64,000 bases of DNA. Origin: DVEG01 sp964405435. GTDB taxonomy: Bacteria; Cyanobacteriota; Cyanobacteriia; Cyanobacteriales; Oscillatoriaceae. Location: assembly GCA_964405435.1 (NCBI GenBank), contig CAYOOD010000012.1:50438-114437 (forward strand), read 5' to 3'. The notes beneath the pieces are model-generated. The model did no database searches, was not told the origin of the DNA, and saw only the letters and a program-made list of their open reading frames with translations. A program made the translations under genes and the position numbers. Below, one piece after another: positions 35,217 through 44,523 of this stretch (position 1 is the stretch's first letter; each line of letters begins with the position of its first letter).

Positions 35217-36248
35217 CTACAAGCGAACGGACTGCAAGTGACTGCGGGGATTGAAACTGCGATTGGCGCGAATTTTTTCGTACAAGTCCCGCTCGATCGC
35301 GCTGATTTCTTTCGGAGCCGCGATAATAATCCGCACCAATTGATCGCCGCGTCCGCCCTTGAGTTTCGGCCATCCCTTGCCAGCCAGCCGAAGGGACTGT
35401 CCCGAACGGATGCCGGCAGGAACTTTCACCGTCACGTTCCCATCGGGCGTGGGCACGTCGATTTGCGCTCCCAAGACCGCTTCGTCGGGCGCGATCGGGA
35501 TTTCGCAGATGAGATTTTCCCCTTCAAATTGGAAGAACGAGTGCGGCTGGATTTCCACAATTAAATATAAGTCGCCCCGCTGTTGATTGTAGGCATTGAT
35601 ATTGCCTTTGCCCTTAACGCGAATGCGGCTCCCGGGCTTGGCACCAGCGGGAATGCGGACGTCTATCATTTCGCTGCCGAGGCTCAAGCGCTTCTGGACG
35701 CCTTGAAAGGCTTCGGCAAAGGTGAGGGCAATCGTTCCTTCTTTGTCGAGAGAAGCGCTGGCTTTCGCATCGCCAAAGCCATTAGAAAAATCTTCAAAAT
35801 TATTGAAGCCGTTAAATCCGTTCGAGCCGGATTGGCTGGTGCGGTAGGAGTAATTCCAGCGTCCGTTGCGGTTGGGATTCGCACCGACACCACCGGCGCG
35901 ACCGAGCAATTCGTTAATAAATTCGTCAAAGCTGCCGAACTGACTGAAGTCAACGCCGCCAAAATCGACGCCGGGACTTGACGCCCATCCGCCGCCGCCC
36001 GGAGTTGCTCCTGCGTGTTTCCAGTATTGACCGAACTGGTCGTACTTGCGGCGCTTGTCGGAGTCTGACAAGACTTCGTAGGCTTCGTTGACTTCTTTGA
36101 AGCGGGCTTCAGCCTCTCGGTTGCCGGGGTTCATGTCGGGGTGATACTTGCGGGCCAACTTGCGGAAGGCTTTTTTAATTTCGTCCGCTGTAGCTGTTTT
36201 GTGTACTCCCAGAATGGCGTAATAATCTTTAAAATCGGTCGCAGCCAT
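35217..36248 (-). CDS. DnaJ/CbpA-type Hsp40 co-chaperone
   Basis: 343 residues. The J-domain (residues 8-75) has the catalytic HPD at 36-38 and YYAILGVHKTATADEIKKAF. It is followed by a Gly/Phe/Asn-rich linker to about residue 170, then the two beta-sandwich substrate-binding domains of DnaJ C-terminal type (RLSLGSEMIDVRIPAGAKPG; DLYLIVEIQPH; VKVPAGIRSGQSLRLAGKGW). There is no Cys-rich zinc finger, so it is a type II (CbpA-like) protein that recruits DnaK. Start has GGAG-type sequence upstream. Confidence 0.93.
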   Translation of the reverse strand: MAATDFKDYYAILGVHKTATADEIKKAFRKLARKYHPDMNPGNREAEARFKEVNEAYEVLSDSDKRRKYDQFGQYWKHAGATPGGGGWASSPGVDFGGVDFSQFGSFDEFINELLGRAGGVGANPNRNGRWNYSYRTSQSGSNGFNGFNNFEDFSNGFGDAKASASLDKEGTIALTFAEAFQGVQKRLSLGSEMIDVRIPAGAKPGSRIRVKGKGNINAYNQQRGDLYLIVEIQPHSFFQFEGENLICEIPIAPDEAVLGAQIDVPTPDGNVTVKVPAGIRSGQSLRLAGKGWPKLKGGRGDQLVRIIIAAPKEISAIERDLYEKIRANRSFNPRSHLQSVRL

Positions 36249-36495
36249 TAATTAATCTCCTCTGTTTTTAGGATTAAGTTTAAAATTTTTTTTGCCTGCG
36301 TCGTCGAGAGGCTGCCGCAAAAGGGGTTTTCTGGCGAAATAAGCGATCGCCGTGCCGCGTTGCCGGGTGCGGGCACTGGGGTTGTTACAGTCGGTTGGTG
36401 GCGGGCAACCCTCACCTGACAAATTCTGCGCCCATTATTTAGGCGGTTAGATTCAGGGTAGCCGAGGTGGAAGGGGGGCGTAGTTCGGTTCTTGC

Positions 36496-36990
36496 TCAGG
36501 GAGCGATCGCAATTTCCGTACTCAGTCCGGCTGGCGAACAGCGAAACAGCTCGTCGAACCCGTCTCGCAGCGCTGGCGGGGAGGAGGCGAGTTTTTCCTT
36601 CATGCGCCAGATGACTTCATCGGGAACCTGCCGCGATCGCTGCTGGTTGCGCTGCAGGCAGATGTCTACCGGCACGTCGAGCCAAACGCCGCTGACGCGC
36701 TCGAAGCCGGTTTGTCTCGCCAGGGCGATCGCCTCTCGCCGCCCCGATCGCTCGGCATTCGTAGCATCGTAAATCGCCTCACCAGAGGCGATCGCGGCTT
36801 GCTGAAATTGGCGCTGCACCTCGCGCCAGACTGAAAGCCAAGGTCCCTGGACGCTTTCAGCCCCGAAGATTTCAGCTCGGATGGCATCGGTAGAAATTAG
36901 CTGCCGAGACGGGCATTCAGCAACGAGCTGCCGTGCCAGAAACGATTTCCCGCTTCCCGGCAGCCCAATTAATAAAATCAGTCTGGTCAT
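36496..36990 (-). CDS. Small P-loop kinase (AAA_33 / polynucleotide-kinase-like)
   Basis: 164 residues from MTRLILLIGLPGSGKSFLARQL, which supplies the Walker A motif GLPGSGKS. STDAIRAEIFG and IYDATNAERSGRREAI are characteristic of the small ATPase family related to T4 polynucleotide kinase and to predicted RNA or sugar kinases. It has no second domain. Met at 36990 was preferred over one seven codons earlier as it sits right at the beta-strand preceding the P-loop. Substrate unknown. Cytoplasmic. Confidence 0.8.
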   Translation of the reverse strand: MTRLILLIGLPGSGKSFLARQLVAECPSRQLISTDAIRAEIFGAESVQGPWLSVWREVQRQFQQAAIASGEAIYDATNAERSGRREAIALARQTGFERVSGVWLDVPVDICLQRNQQRSRQVPDEVIWRMKEKLASSPPALRDGFDELFRCSPAGLSTEIAIAP

Positions 36991-37016
36991 ATTGGGTTCG
37001 CGATCGAACACTGTTA

Positions 37017-37046
37017 GCGATTCGCTAATCGCGATTAGCGAATCGC
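37017..37046. repeat. Perfect 30-bp palindrome
   Basis: GCGATTCGCTAATCG followed directly by its reverse complement CGATTAGCGAATCGC, no loop. It lies 27 bases upstream of the P-loop kinase start and may be an operator or a cruciform; no T-run. Confidence 0.9.
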
Positions 37047-37062
37047 TCGGATTTATTAGCTG

Positions 37063-37094
37063 CTAGTTATTGGGCTATTAATCGAGCCAATAAC
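37063..37094. repeat. Imperfect inverted repeat
   Basis: TAGTTATTGGGCT and AGCCAATAACTA pair with a single bulged G around an 8-base loop, next to the perfect palindrome. Role unknown. Confidence 0.7.
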
Positions 37095-37154
37095 TAACAA
37101 CTAATCGCGAGTGGCTAGCTGTTAAATCACTCAAGTTGCTACTCATTGAGTCGG

Positions 37155-37310
37155 TTTCGGGAATCGGGAATGGGTAATCGGTAATCGGCAATCGGTAATC
37201 GATCGAGTCGAGGCTTTAAGGTATAGCTGGAAAAAGTGACGTCTTTGCGCCAATTCGCCATTCGCCATTCCCCATTCGCCATTCGCCATTCCCCATTCCC
37301 CGTTATCGGG
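37155..37310. repeat. Heptamer short tandem repeats
   Basis: Runs of GGTAATC-like units at 37160-37205 and of CATTCGC/CATTCCC heptamers at 37258-37306, typical cyanobacterial STRR sequences downstream of glgC. Confidence 0.75.
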
Positions 37311-37331
37311 TTCGTAAGTAGCAACTAGAGT

Positions 37332-38621
37332 TTAAATAATCGTGCCATCGCGAATGATGGCGTTTTTCAGAACCACAACAATGCCGCTGCGGATGTAGAA
37401 ACCCTGATCTTCGCGATTGGCTTCTTCTACGCGGTCCTTATTGATAATTTGGACTTTGCGGCCAATGCGGGCATTTTTGTCTACGATCGCGCGGCAAATC
37501 CGGGTATCGGCACCGATGCCCAGAGGAACCCCGCCTTTTTGCAAGCCGGATTGGCGTTCCGCGAAAGGTTCGTAGAAGTCAGAACCCATGAGCAGGGAAT
37601 CTTCGATCGTGCAACCGGCTTCGACGCGCGATCGCACGCCCAACACCGAGCGATCGATGCGGCATTCTTTGAGAATGCAGCCTTCGCCGATCATCGATTC
37701 CGTGACGTGACAGTCCAGCAGCTTCGTGGGTGGCAAGTAACGGGCGCGAGTATAAATCGGAGCCGTTTCGTCGTAGAAGCTGAAAGGCGGCTTGGGTTGC
37801 TTGGTTAAAGCCAGGTTGGCTTCGTAGAACGCCTCAATCGTTCCGATGTCTTCCCAGTAGTCATCAAACAAATAAGCCTGAACGTTGTAGTCTTTCGCCG
37901 ACGCCGGGATAATTTCCTTGCCGAAGTCCGTCCGCTCCGGCGCTTCGTTCAGCAGCTTGGTGAGCGCGTCTTTTTTGAAAACATAAATCCCCATCGACGC
38001 GATATAGGGGTTTTGCTTGGCTGCCTCCGGCGTCAGTCCCAGAGCGGTAGTATCGACCTGCATCTGGGTCAACGCTTCTCCTTTCGGCTTTTCGCTGAAA
38101 GCCACCACGCGACCGCTGTCGTCAATCTTCAGCAAGCCGAAATCGGAGGCGCGTTTCTCGTCGATCGGCAAAACCGAAAGGGTGATGTCGGCTCCGGTTT
38201 CGCGGTGACGCTGCACGAACTGGCGATAGTCCATGCGATAGAGGTGATCGCCCGAAAGAATCAGGTACTCCTCAACGTCCCACTCTTGGAACAGCCAGAG
38301 ATACTGGCGCACTGCATCTGCCGTCCCCTGAAACCAGTTGGGGTTTTCCTGGGTTTGTTGGGCGGCGAGCACTTCCACAAATCCGTCCGTAAAGCCCGAG
38401 AAGTTGTAAGCGCGGGCGATGTGGCGATTCAGAGACGCCGAGTTGTATTGGGTGAGGACGTAGATTTTGAAGATTTCTGAGTTAATGCAGTTGCTGACGG
38501 GGATGTCAATCAGGCGGTACTTGCCTGCTATGGGCACAGCCGGTTTGGCCCGCAGTTTGGTGAGCGGGTAAAGGCGGGTGCCAGCGCCACCGCCGAGGAT
38601 GATGGCTAAGACTTGTTTCAC
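37332..38621 (-). CDS. glgC: Glucose-1-phosphate adenylyltransferase (ADP-glucose pyrophosphorylase)
   Basis: 429 residues, the normal cyanobacterial length. It makes ADP-glucose from ATP and glucose-1-phosphate, the committed step of glycogen synthesis; family knowledge is activation by 3-phosphoglycerate and inhibition by phosphate. The N-terminus has AIILGGGAGTRLYPLTKLRAKPAVPI (pyrophosphorylase signature), then GTADAVRQYLWLF and the catalytic region LILSGDHLYRMDY, and FSEKPKGEAL. The C-terminal left-handed beta helix carries the allosteric lysine region DKNARIGRKVQIINKDRV and ends RDGTII. Flanked by repeats on both sides; no operon partner. Confidence 0.97.
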   Translation of the reverse strand: MKQVLAIILGGGAGTRLYPLTKLRAKPAVPIAGKYRLIDIPVSNCINSEIFKIYVLTQYNSASLNRHIARAYNFSGFTDGFVEVLAAQQTQENPNWFQGTADAVRQYLWLFQEWDVEEYLILSGDHLYRMDYRQFVQRHRETGADITLSVLPIDEKRASDFGLLKIDDSGRVVAFSEKPKGEALTQMQVDTTALGLTPEAAKQNPYIASMGIYVFKKDALTKLLNEAPERTDFGKEIIPASAKDYNVQAYLFDDYWEDIGTIEAFYEANLALTKQPKPPFSFYDETAPIYTRARYLPPTKLLDCHVTESMIGEGCILKECRIDRSVLGVRSRVEAGCTIEDSLLMGSDFYEPFAERQSGLQKGGVPLGIGADTRICRAIVDKNARIGRKVQIINKDRVEEANREDQGFYIRSGIVVVLKNAIIRDGTII

Positions 38622-38945
38622 TAAGAACCTCCTGACTGTCGGCGATCTCTCAAGTCAAGTGTCTGACTGTGCGCGATCGTTGGCAAGGGGGGAAAGCGGG
38701 AAGTTCAAGAGCCTGTAGCGCCAGCTACAGCAGTGGGGGCTGATGTGGCCGCAGTTTGTCACTCGAGTTGCTAGGCACTTAAGCATCAATCATTGCACTC
38801 GAGAGCTCGCCAGAAACCCGGTTTTGGGGAAAAACCGACTTTCTGTGTTTTCACGACTGAGTTATAAAGCCTATTTTTCTGTAAAAAAATCCGTTTTCAA
38901 TCAGCCATGCTAAAATTAGATTTTTAAATTTCAAACCTAAAAAAA
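38622..38945. other. Divergent intergenic region with hairpin and degenerate repeat
   Basis: 324 bases between glgC and the serine hydrolase gene. CTGTAGC gcca GCTACAG forms a hairpin near 38712-38729. A degenerate AGAAACCCGG element (AGAAACCCGGTTTTGGGG, AAAACCGACTTTCTG) lies at 38812-38848. Confidence 0.55.
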
Positions 38946-40103
38946 ATGAAGGCAGGAATCGCGATAATTGCGACTTTTTTAATCACCTGTTGCCTAGCGG
39001 CTTGGAAACCGCAACCCGCCAACGCCGAACCCCTCGCCGAAGAAACTGCGGATGCGATCGATAAAGAAATCGCTATCCAGTTGCAGTCAATTTTGGATGA
39101 AAGCGTAGCGTCGCAAGGTATCCCCGGAGCAGTGATGCACATCTCCACGCCTGACGGCACCTGGATAGGCGCGTCTGGGGTGGCAAATCTGAAAACGAAA
39201 ACGCCGCTGAAGCCTCGCGATCGCTTCCGCATTGCCAGCATGAGCAAAATGTTTGTGGCAACCGTGGTGCTGCAACTGTGGGAAGAGACAAAATTGAGCT
39301 TGGATGACACGATCGCCGATTGGCTGTCAGAGGAAATCGCAGAGCGCCTGCCCAATAGCGACGCCATTACCATTCGCCAACTGCTGAATCACACCAGCGG
39401 ATTAGAAGATTACTTGTCAACCGACGGGTACGCTGAAGCGATCGCAACCACTGAAGCCTCGCACGTTTGGACGCCTGCAGAGGCGATCGAATATGCCTTT
39501 GATTTGGAACCCGTGGGAGAGCCGGGAGAAAAACACTATTACTCCAATACCAATTATATCCTCTTAGAATTGATTGTACAAGCCGCTACAGGAAATATTT
39601 TAGCGCAAGAAATCCGCGATCGCATCTTAACCCCGCTGCAACTCAACGACACCTTCACCGAAATGCGCGAAAACATCCCCGGCGGTTTCGTACACGGATA
39701 CAGCGATTGGGATGGAGACGGAAAGCGGGATGACGTCACCCGGAAAAATGACGGATTCGGGTTAGGCGACGGCGGGCTAGTCTCCACCGCATCAGACGTC
39801 GCCAGATTTGCACAGGCATTATTTGCAAATGAGGAATTGCTCGAACCCGAAACCCTAGAACAAATGCTAACCTATGTAGACGACGGAGAAGGCGATCGCT
39901 ATGGATTAGGCGTCAGCGCTTGGGAGAGTGCTTGGGGAGAAGCCTTCGGGCACGGCGGCAGAAGCGGGGGATTTTTATCAACCAGTTGGTATCTCTGGGA
40001 TGAAGAAGTAACAGTCGTCGTACTCGCCAACGATGCAGATAATGCCGATCCCGATGCCATAGCCGAGAGCGCGTTGACAGTGGTATTGGGAGAAGGCGAG
40101 TAA
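38946..40103 (+). CDS. Exported serine hydrolase (class C beta-lactamase / DD-peptidase fold)
   Basis: 385 residues with a signal peptide (residues 1-27: KAGIAIIATFLITCCLAAW, cleavage near ANA). The fold's motifs are present: Ser98-x-x-Lys101 in RIASMSKMFVATVVLQLW, Tyr199-Ser-Asn in HYYSNTNYILLELI, and a His-Gly-Gly in FGHGGRSGG near residue 345 in the place of KTG. These enzymes cut peptidoglycan peptides, peptides or esters in the periplasm; the HGG version is common in peptidases and esterases. Acidic C-terminus. No antibiotic-resistance context. Confidence 0.9.
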   Translation: MKAGIAIIATFLITCCLAAWKPQPANAEPLAEETADAIDKEIAIQLQSILDESVASQGIPGAVMHISTPDGTWIGASGVANLKTKTPLKPRDRFRIASMSKMFVATVVLQLWEETKLSLDDTIADWLSEEIAERLPNSDAITIRQLLNHTSGLEDYLSTDGYAEAIATTEASHVWTPAEAIEYAFDLEPVGEPGEKHYYSNTNYILLELIVQAATGNILAQEIRDRILTPLQLNDTFTEMRENIPGGFVHGYSDWDGDGKRDDVTRKNDGFGLGDGGLVSTASDVARFAQALFANEELLEPETLEQMLTYVDDGEGDRYGLGVSAWESAWGEAFGHGGRSGGFLSTSWYLWDEEVTVVVLANDADNADPDAIAESALTVVLGEGE

Positions 40104-40225
40104 TTGGCGAGTAATTGTCAGGGCGATCGCTCCTTTCCCTCTTTTCTCTTCCTCTTTTCTCTCTCTTCCTCCGTGCCTTCTGCGTCTTTGCGGTTCGTAA
40201 AAAAAGCGATCGCCTTTCCCCTCTC

Positions 40226-40504
40226 TCACCTCCTGCTACTCTCCCCGCCATGTAAAAATAATTTGCTCGTCAAAATAACCATCCCAGTAAAGCCTGGAAC
40301 TAAGTAAATTAAGAAATTTTCTCCAGACTCTTCTGCCAACTGCATAACTTCACGCAAGTGTTCACCGTGAGCGATGATTCCACTGGCATTGTAGGCAATA
40401 AATTGATGAGCGTATCGGTTTAACAGGTAGCGGTTGCGGTTCAGCCACTTCAGCATCTCGCGACTTTCTTCTTTCGAGGGTATTCTACTCATATCGGTGG
40501 CCAT
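40226..40504 (-). CDS. Small DUF5678-like protein
   Basis: 92 residues. LKWLNRNRYLLNRYAHQFIAYNASGIIAHGEHLREVMQLAEESGENFLIYLVPG resembles the DUF5678 pattern (residues before a Trp, a 'wIAi..g.via.g' strand and a helix, then a short strand), but the match is by eye. No signal peptide. A second Met four codons in could be the start. It faces a spacer with strong CT-rich sequence. Function unknown. Confidence 0.55.
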   Translation of the reverse strand: MATDMSRIPSKEESREMLKWLNRNRYLLNRYAHQFIAYNASGIIAHGEHLREVMQLAEESGENFLIYLVPGFTGMVILTSKLFLHGGESSRR

Positions 40505-40620
40505 TTAAAATGGAAGAGGAGCGATACGAGGCGATCGCTCCTTTTACTGTAGCCCGCGCTTTTCGGGCGCAAGTCCGTGTAGCGGCAGAATTCATTCTGC
40601 CCGCTCCTGCCGCTAACAAC

Positions 40621-42021
40621 TTAAACCTTTGCCCCTTCCTTCACCAACTTATCCCAACCCAAATCCTTCAGATTATTATTCCGGCGCAGCGGGCGAGTCA
40701 CCAATTCCAGAATATCCCGTGCATTCGTAAACCCGTGAATTTGAGCAAACGTAAACTCAACAGACCATTTTGTATTAATCCCGCGAGCTTCTAGCGGATT
40801 CGCGTGCGCCATGCCAGTAATCACCAAATCCGGCTGCAGTTCGTAAATCCGCTGCACCTGATTGTAATTGTCCGGTTTTTCCACAACCCGAGGCACTGGC
40901 ACGCCCATATCTTGGCAAGTTTGTTCCAGCATTGCCAGCTCAGCCGCTTGATAGCGCTTGTCCATGTAAGGAATGCCGATTTCGGGGCAACTCATGCCGC
41001 AGCGAATCAAAAAGCGAGCGAGAGAAATTTCCAGCAAGTTGTCGCCCATGAAGAATACAGACTTGCCGCGAATCAACTTGATGTAATCTTCTAAGTTTTC
41101 CCAAATTTGCTGCTCGCGCTCTTCTAAACCCTGCGGTTCAATGCCAAAAACCGAGCAGATTTTCTCAATCCAAGCGCGGGTGCCGTCGGGACCAATTGGG
41201 AAGGGAGCGCCGATTAATTTGCACTTGCGGCGGCGCATGAAAGCGGTGGCGGTGCGGCTGAGGAAGGGGTTGACGCCAGCGGCATAATATCCTTCTTCGA
41301 TAACCGGCATTTCGGTATAGCGTTTGGAAGGCAGCCAGCCGGAAACTTTAATCCCTTGTTTCTTCAGTTCTAGCGTCAGTTGGGTGACGACGGGATCGGG
41401 CAGGGAACCGAAAAGAACCAAGGGTGGGTGCTTGGCATATTCGCTTTCTTCGGCGGCGACTTCTTCTTTCTTTTTGCCGAAGTGGAGCAGTTGCTGGATG
41501 GCGTTTTCCTTGCGCTTTTCGGCTTCTACCACCGGCGCTTTGTCGGGGCAGCGGGCAACCATTGCAGCGAGTACCGTGTCTTCTCCCTGGGTAAAGGCGT
41601 AATCCAACCCGTTGGCGCGGGCAACGACGATCGGAATCCCGATTTCGCCTTCGAGTTTGGGGGCGATGCCTTCCAAATCCATTTTAATGATTTCGGTGGT
41701 GCAGGTGCCTATCCAAACGATGACGCTGGGGTTGCGATCGCGCTTAATCTGCAAGCACAGGCGCTTGAGTTCTTCGTAATCATTTAACTGCGCCGAAATA
41801 TCCCCCTCTTCCAACTCCGCCATCGCATAGCGCGGCTCGGCGAAAATCATCACCCCCATCGCATTTTGCAGGAAATAGCCGCACGTCTTCGTACCAATCA
41901 CCAAAAAGAAGCTATCTTCTATCTTCTGGTACAGCCACGCCACGCAGCTAATCGGGCAAAAAGTATGGTAATTTCCAGTTTCGCACTCAAAGGTGAGAGC
42001 TTCAGGTTGTGCAACGCTCAT
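40621..42021 (-). CDS. chlN: Light-independent protochlorophyllide reductase subunit N
   Basis: 466 residues, normal length. With ChlB it forms the NB protein of dark-operative protochlorophyllide oxidoreductase, which reduces ring D of protochlorophyllide without light. The cluster-ligand Cys22, Cys47 and Cys107 are in place (NYHTFCPISCVAWL, GTKTCGYFLQNAMG, VWIGTCTTEIIKMDLEG). Third gene of the set chlL, DUF5331-like gene, chlN, all on the minus strand, with 180 bases between it and the upstream gene. chlB is not in the window. Confidence 0.97.
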   Translation of the reverse strand: MSVAQPEALTFECETGNYHTFCPISCVAWLYQKIEDSFFLVIGTKTCGYFLQNAMGVMIFAEPRYAMAELEEGDISAQLNDYEELKRLCLQIKRDRNPSVIVWIGTCTTEIIKMDLEGIAPKLEGEIGIPIVVARANGLDYAFTQGEDTVLAAMVARCPDKAPVVEAEKRKENAIQQLLHFGKKKEEVAAEESEYAKHPPLVLFGSLPDPVVTQLTLELKKQGIKVSGWLPSKRYTEMPVIEEGYYAAGVNPFLSRTATAFMRRRKCKLIGAPFPIGPDGTRAWIEKICSVFGIEPQGLEEREQQIWENLEDYIKLIRGKSVFFMGDNLLEISLARFLIRCGMSCPEIGIPYMDKRYQAAELAMLEQTCQDMGVPVPRVVEKPDNYNQVQRIYELQPDLVITGMAHANPLEARGINTKWSVEFTFAQIHGFTNARDILELVTRPLRRNNNLKDLGWDKLVKEGAKV

Positions 42022-42202
42022 ATAGAAACTTTTTCTCCTCAGTAATTGTCCCTAAACCTAAAAGTCAATAATCTATATCAAATCCGCTAATATAACCCGC
42101 CTAAGTTCGCCGCCAACGCTTTCTCACTTCATTCGCACTCCGCGAGCGATCGCTAGCGGCGAACCCTGTTTTATTATGGGCAATCAACAGGACTTGATAG
42201 TT

Positions 42203-43515
42203 CTACAAATCCTTCAGCAGACCAGAAATTTCTGGGTCATCTTCCGAATCCCAAGCGTCTCCAGCGAGCAAGTCGAGATCGTCATCATTGAGGTCTTCCT
42301 CCGAATCCTCATCGCCGATCCCGCCCATTCCCAGATCGCCGAAGTCGTCAGAATCCCCCTCATCCAAACCGCCCAGCCCCATATCGTCGAGGTCGTCGGA
42401 GTCCCCGGCACCCAAGTCAGGAGTGGTCATCTCATCACTCAGGTCATCGAGTCCCATCCCACCGAGGTCATCATCGGATGACTCTTCGCCCATGTCGCCG
42501 AGATCCATGTCGCCGAACTCGCCCTCGTCGGAGGTNNNNNNNNNNNNNNNNNNNNNNNNNNNNNNNNNNNNNNNNNNNNNNNNNNNNNNNNNNNNNNNNN
42601 NNNNNNNNNNNNNNNNNNNNNNNNNNNNNNNNNNNTGTCGCCGAGATCCATGTCGCCGAACTCGCCCTCGTCGGAGGCATCCAGCCCCAAGCCAGCGGCG
42701 GGCTCTTCGCCCATGTCGCCGAGATCCATGTCGCCGAACTCGCCCTCGTCGGAGGCATCCAGCCCCAAGCCAGCGGCGGGCTCTTCGCCCATGTCGCCGA
42801 GATCCATGTCGCCGAACTCGCCCTCGTCGGAGGTTTCTTCTACCTGCTCTTCCAGATCTAATCCAGCGAACTCGTCCTCTGCTGATTCTGTGCCAAACTC
42901 CTCCTCAGATTCATCGCCAAACATGCCAGAAGCGGCTGCTACACCGAGGGCACCGAGGCCGGCTGCTGCCACTCCCGCTGCAACGAGCGGAACGGCGGAC
43001 GACTTGGCAGGCGGTTCTTCAGGAATCTCCTCATCCAGTTCTTCAAAGCCGGCGGGCTCTGCTGTCGGTGGCGCTGCCGCAGGTGCGGGCGTTGCCGGTG
43101 CGGCGATCGCTGGCGCTGCCGCAGGTGCGGGCGTTGCCGGTGCGGCGATCGCTGGCGCTGCCGCAGCCGGCGCGGGTGTTGGCGGTGCGGCGATCGCTGG
43201 CGCTGCCTCAACAGGTGCGGCTGCTACCGCTGCAGGATTGCCCAGCTCGACATCTGGGTCGAAATTCAGACCCAAAACATCAATCAGCATCTCTGCATCG
43301 GGATTCAGCCTGGAAAAGGGCAACATCAACTGCGCTAGTTTCGGTTCCAGCGCGTTCATCACTCCTAGGATGAAGTAAGAAGGCGGACGGCGGCCACCGT
43401 CCGGGGTTTTTACAGATGCCTGCTTCAGGTGCAGGCTCAGCCAGTCGTGATTTTCTTGGTAATACCTCAACCACTTCTGTTTAATACCGGTTGTGAACTC
43501 ATCAAAAAAAGCCAT
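42203..43515 (-). CDS. DUF5331-type acidic repeat protein between chlL and chlN, crossing an assembly gap
   Basis: The start MAFFDEFTTGIKQKWLRYY (ATG at 43515) opens an N-terminal domain of about 85 residues typical of the DUF5331 protein found between chlL and chlN in many cyanobacteria. It is followed by an Ala/Pro-rich linker with three copies of PAIAAPATPAPAAA-like sequence, a possible hydrophobic helix (VPLVAAGVAAAGLGALGVA), and a strongly acidic tail with repeats of 26 residues (DASDEGEFGDMDLGDMGEEP plus AAGLGL; 78 bases). A 100-N gap lies inside the repeats, so the true length is unknown and the reading frame differs by one on either side. The 42203 stop belongs to the downstream frame (ending EISGLLKDL). 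Function unknown. Confidence 0.85.
42492..42868 (-). repeat. 78-bp tandem repeat array containing the assembly gap
   Basis: Copies start at 42492 (44 bases visible before the gap), 42635, 42713 and 42791 with an exact 78-base period. The two complete visible copies are nearly identical. Collapsed repeats are the likely cause of the gap. Confidence 0.9.
42536..42635. other. Assembly gap of 100 N
   Basis: Exactly 100 N, a conventional placeholder of unknown true size. It interrupts the repeat-coding part of the chlL-chlN intervening gene. Confidence 0.99.
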
Positions 43516-43656
43516 CGTTTCTCTCCCCTGAGTTGCTGCTAGAAAGCATGATTCATGGTTTTTCAAGACGCGCAGTCTCGTCCTGAATCATACTAACCAA
43601 TTCAGCAACCCGAGATTGCCTTCATTCCAGACGTGACGGGAATGCCGCCGCAGTCG

Positions 43657-44523
43657 CTACACCATCATCAGCTCGAGTTCTTCTTCTTCGCTCTTCACCT
43701 TGGGCTGAGTCGGATTCAGGTAGAAGTCGGACAGCAAGGAGAACAGTTCGCGATCGGGGGCGTCGTTGGGCACGACTCCTTCGGGACGAGCCAGGATTTG
43801 GTCGGCGATGTTCAGGTAGTAGTCGCAGACGTAGTTGAGAGAGGGGTCACTCTCGGCCATTTCAAACAGGGTTTTGCCTTTAACGCGAGAGACGCGAATG
43901 TCTTCGATCAGGGGCAGGACTTCTAGCACCGGCATGGGCACTGATTCGACGTATTTCTCGATCAAGTCGCGCTTCGAGGTGCGGTTGCCGATCAGACCGG
44001 CGAGGCGCAGCGGGTGGGTGCGGGCTTTTTCGCGCACGGAGGCGGCAATCCGGTTGGCGGCAAATAGGGCGTCGAACCCGTTGTCGGTAACGATCATGCA
44101 GTAATCCGCATAGTTGAGGGGGGCGGCAAAACCGCCGCACACCACGTCCCCGAGTACGTCAAACAGAATCACGTCGTATTCGTCGAAGGCGTTGAGTTCT
44201 TTGAGCAGTTTCACGGTTTCGCCCACGACGTAACCCCCGCAGCCGGCTCCGGCAGGAGGGCCACCGGCTTCGACGCAATCCACTCCGCCATAACCTTTAT
44301 AGATGACATCCTCGGGCCAGACATCTTCGTAGTGGTAGTCTTTTGCCTGCAAGGTGTCGATGATGGTGGGAATGAGAAAGCCCGTGAGGGTAAAGGTGCT
44401 GTCGTGCTTCGGATCGCAGCCGATTTGCAGGACTTTTTTGCCGCGACGTGCGAGGGCGACGGAGATGTTGCAGCTCGTTGTGGATTTGCCGATTCCGCCT
44501 TTTCCGTAAACTGCTAGTTTCAC
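43657..44523 (-). CDS. chlL: Light-independent protochlorophyllide reductase iron-sulfur ATP-binding protein
   Basis: 288 residues from a GTG (44523) giving MKLAVYGKGGIGKST, the standard ChlL start; TAAGGAGAG lies about ten bases upstream. The longer open frame upstream is not conserved sequence. ChlL is the nitrogenase-Fe-protein-like reductase that passes electrons to ChlN/ChlB with ATP hydrolysis. Walker A is GKGGIGKST; the [4Fe-4S] ligands are Cys95 (PAGAGCGG) and Cys129 (DVVCGG). The C-terminus has an acidic tail EEEELELMMV. First gene of the chlL to chlN set. Confidence 0.97.
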   Translation of the reverse strand: MKLAVYGKGGIGKSTTSCNISVALARRGKKVLQIGCDPKHDSTFTLTGFLIPTIIDTLQAKDYHYEDVWPEDVIYKGYGGVDCVEAGGPPAGAGCGGYVVGETVKLLKELNAFDEYDVILFDVLGDVVCGGFAAPLNYADYCMIVTDNGFDALFAANRIAASVREKARTHPLRLAGLIGNRTSKRDLIEKYVESVPMPVLEVLPLIEDIRVSRVKGKTLFEMAESDPSLNYVCDYYLNIADQILARPEGVVPNDAPDRELFSLLSDFYLNPTQPKVKSEEEELELMMV

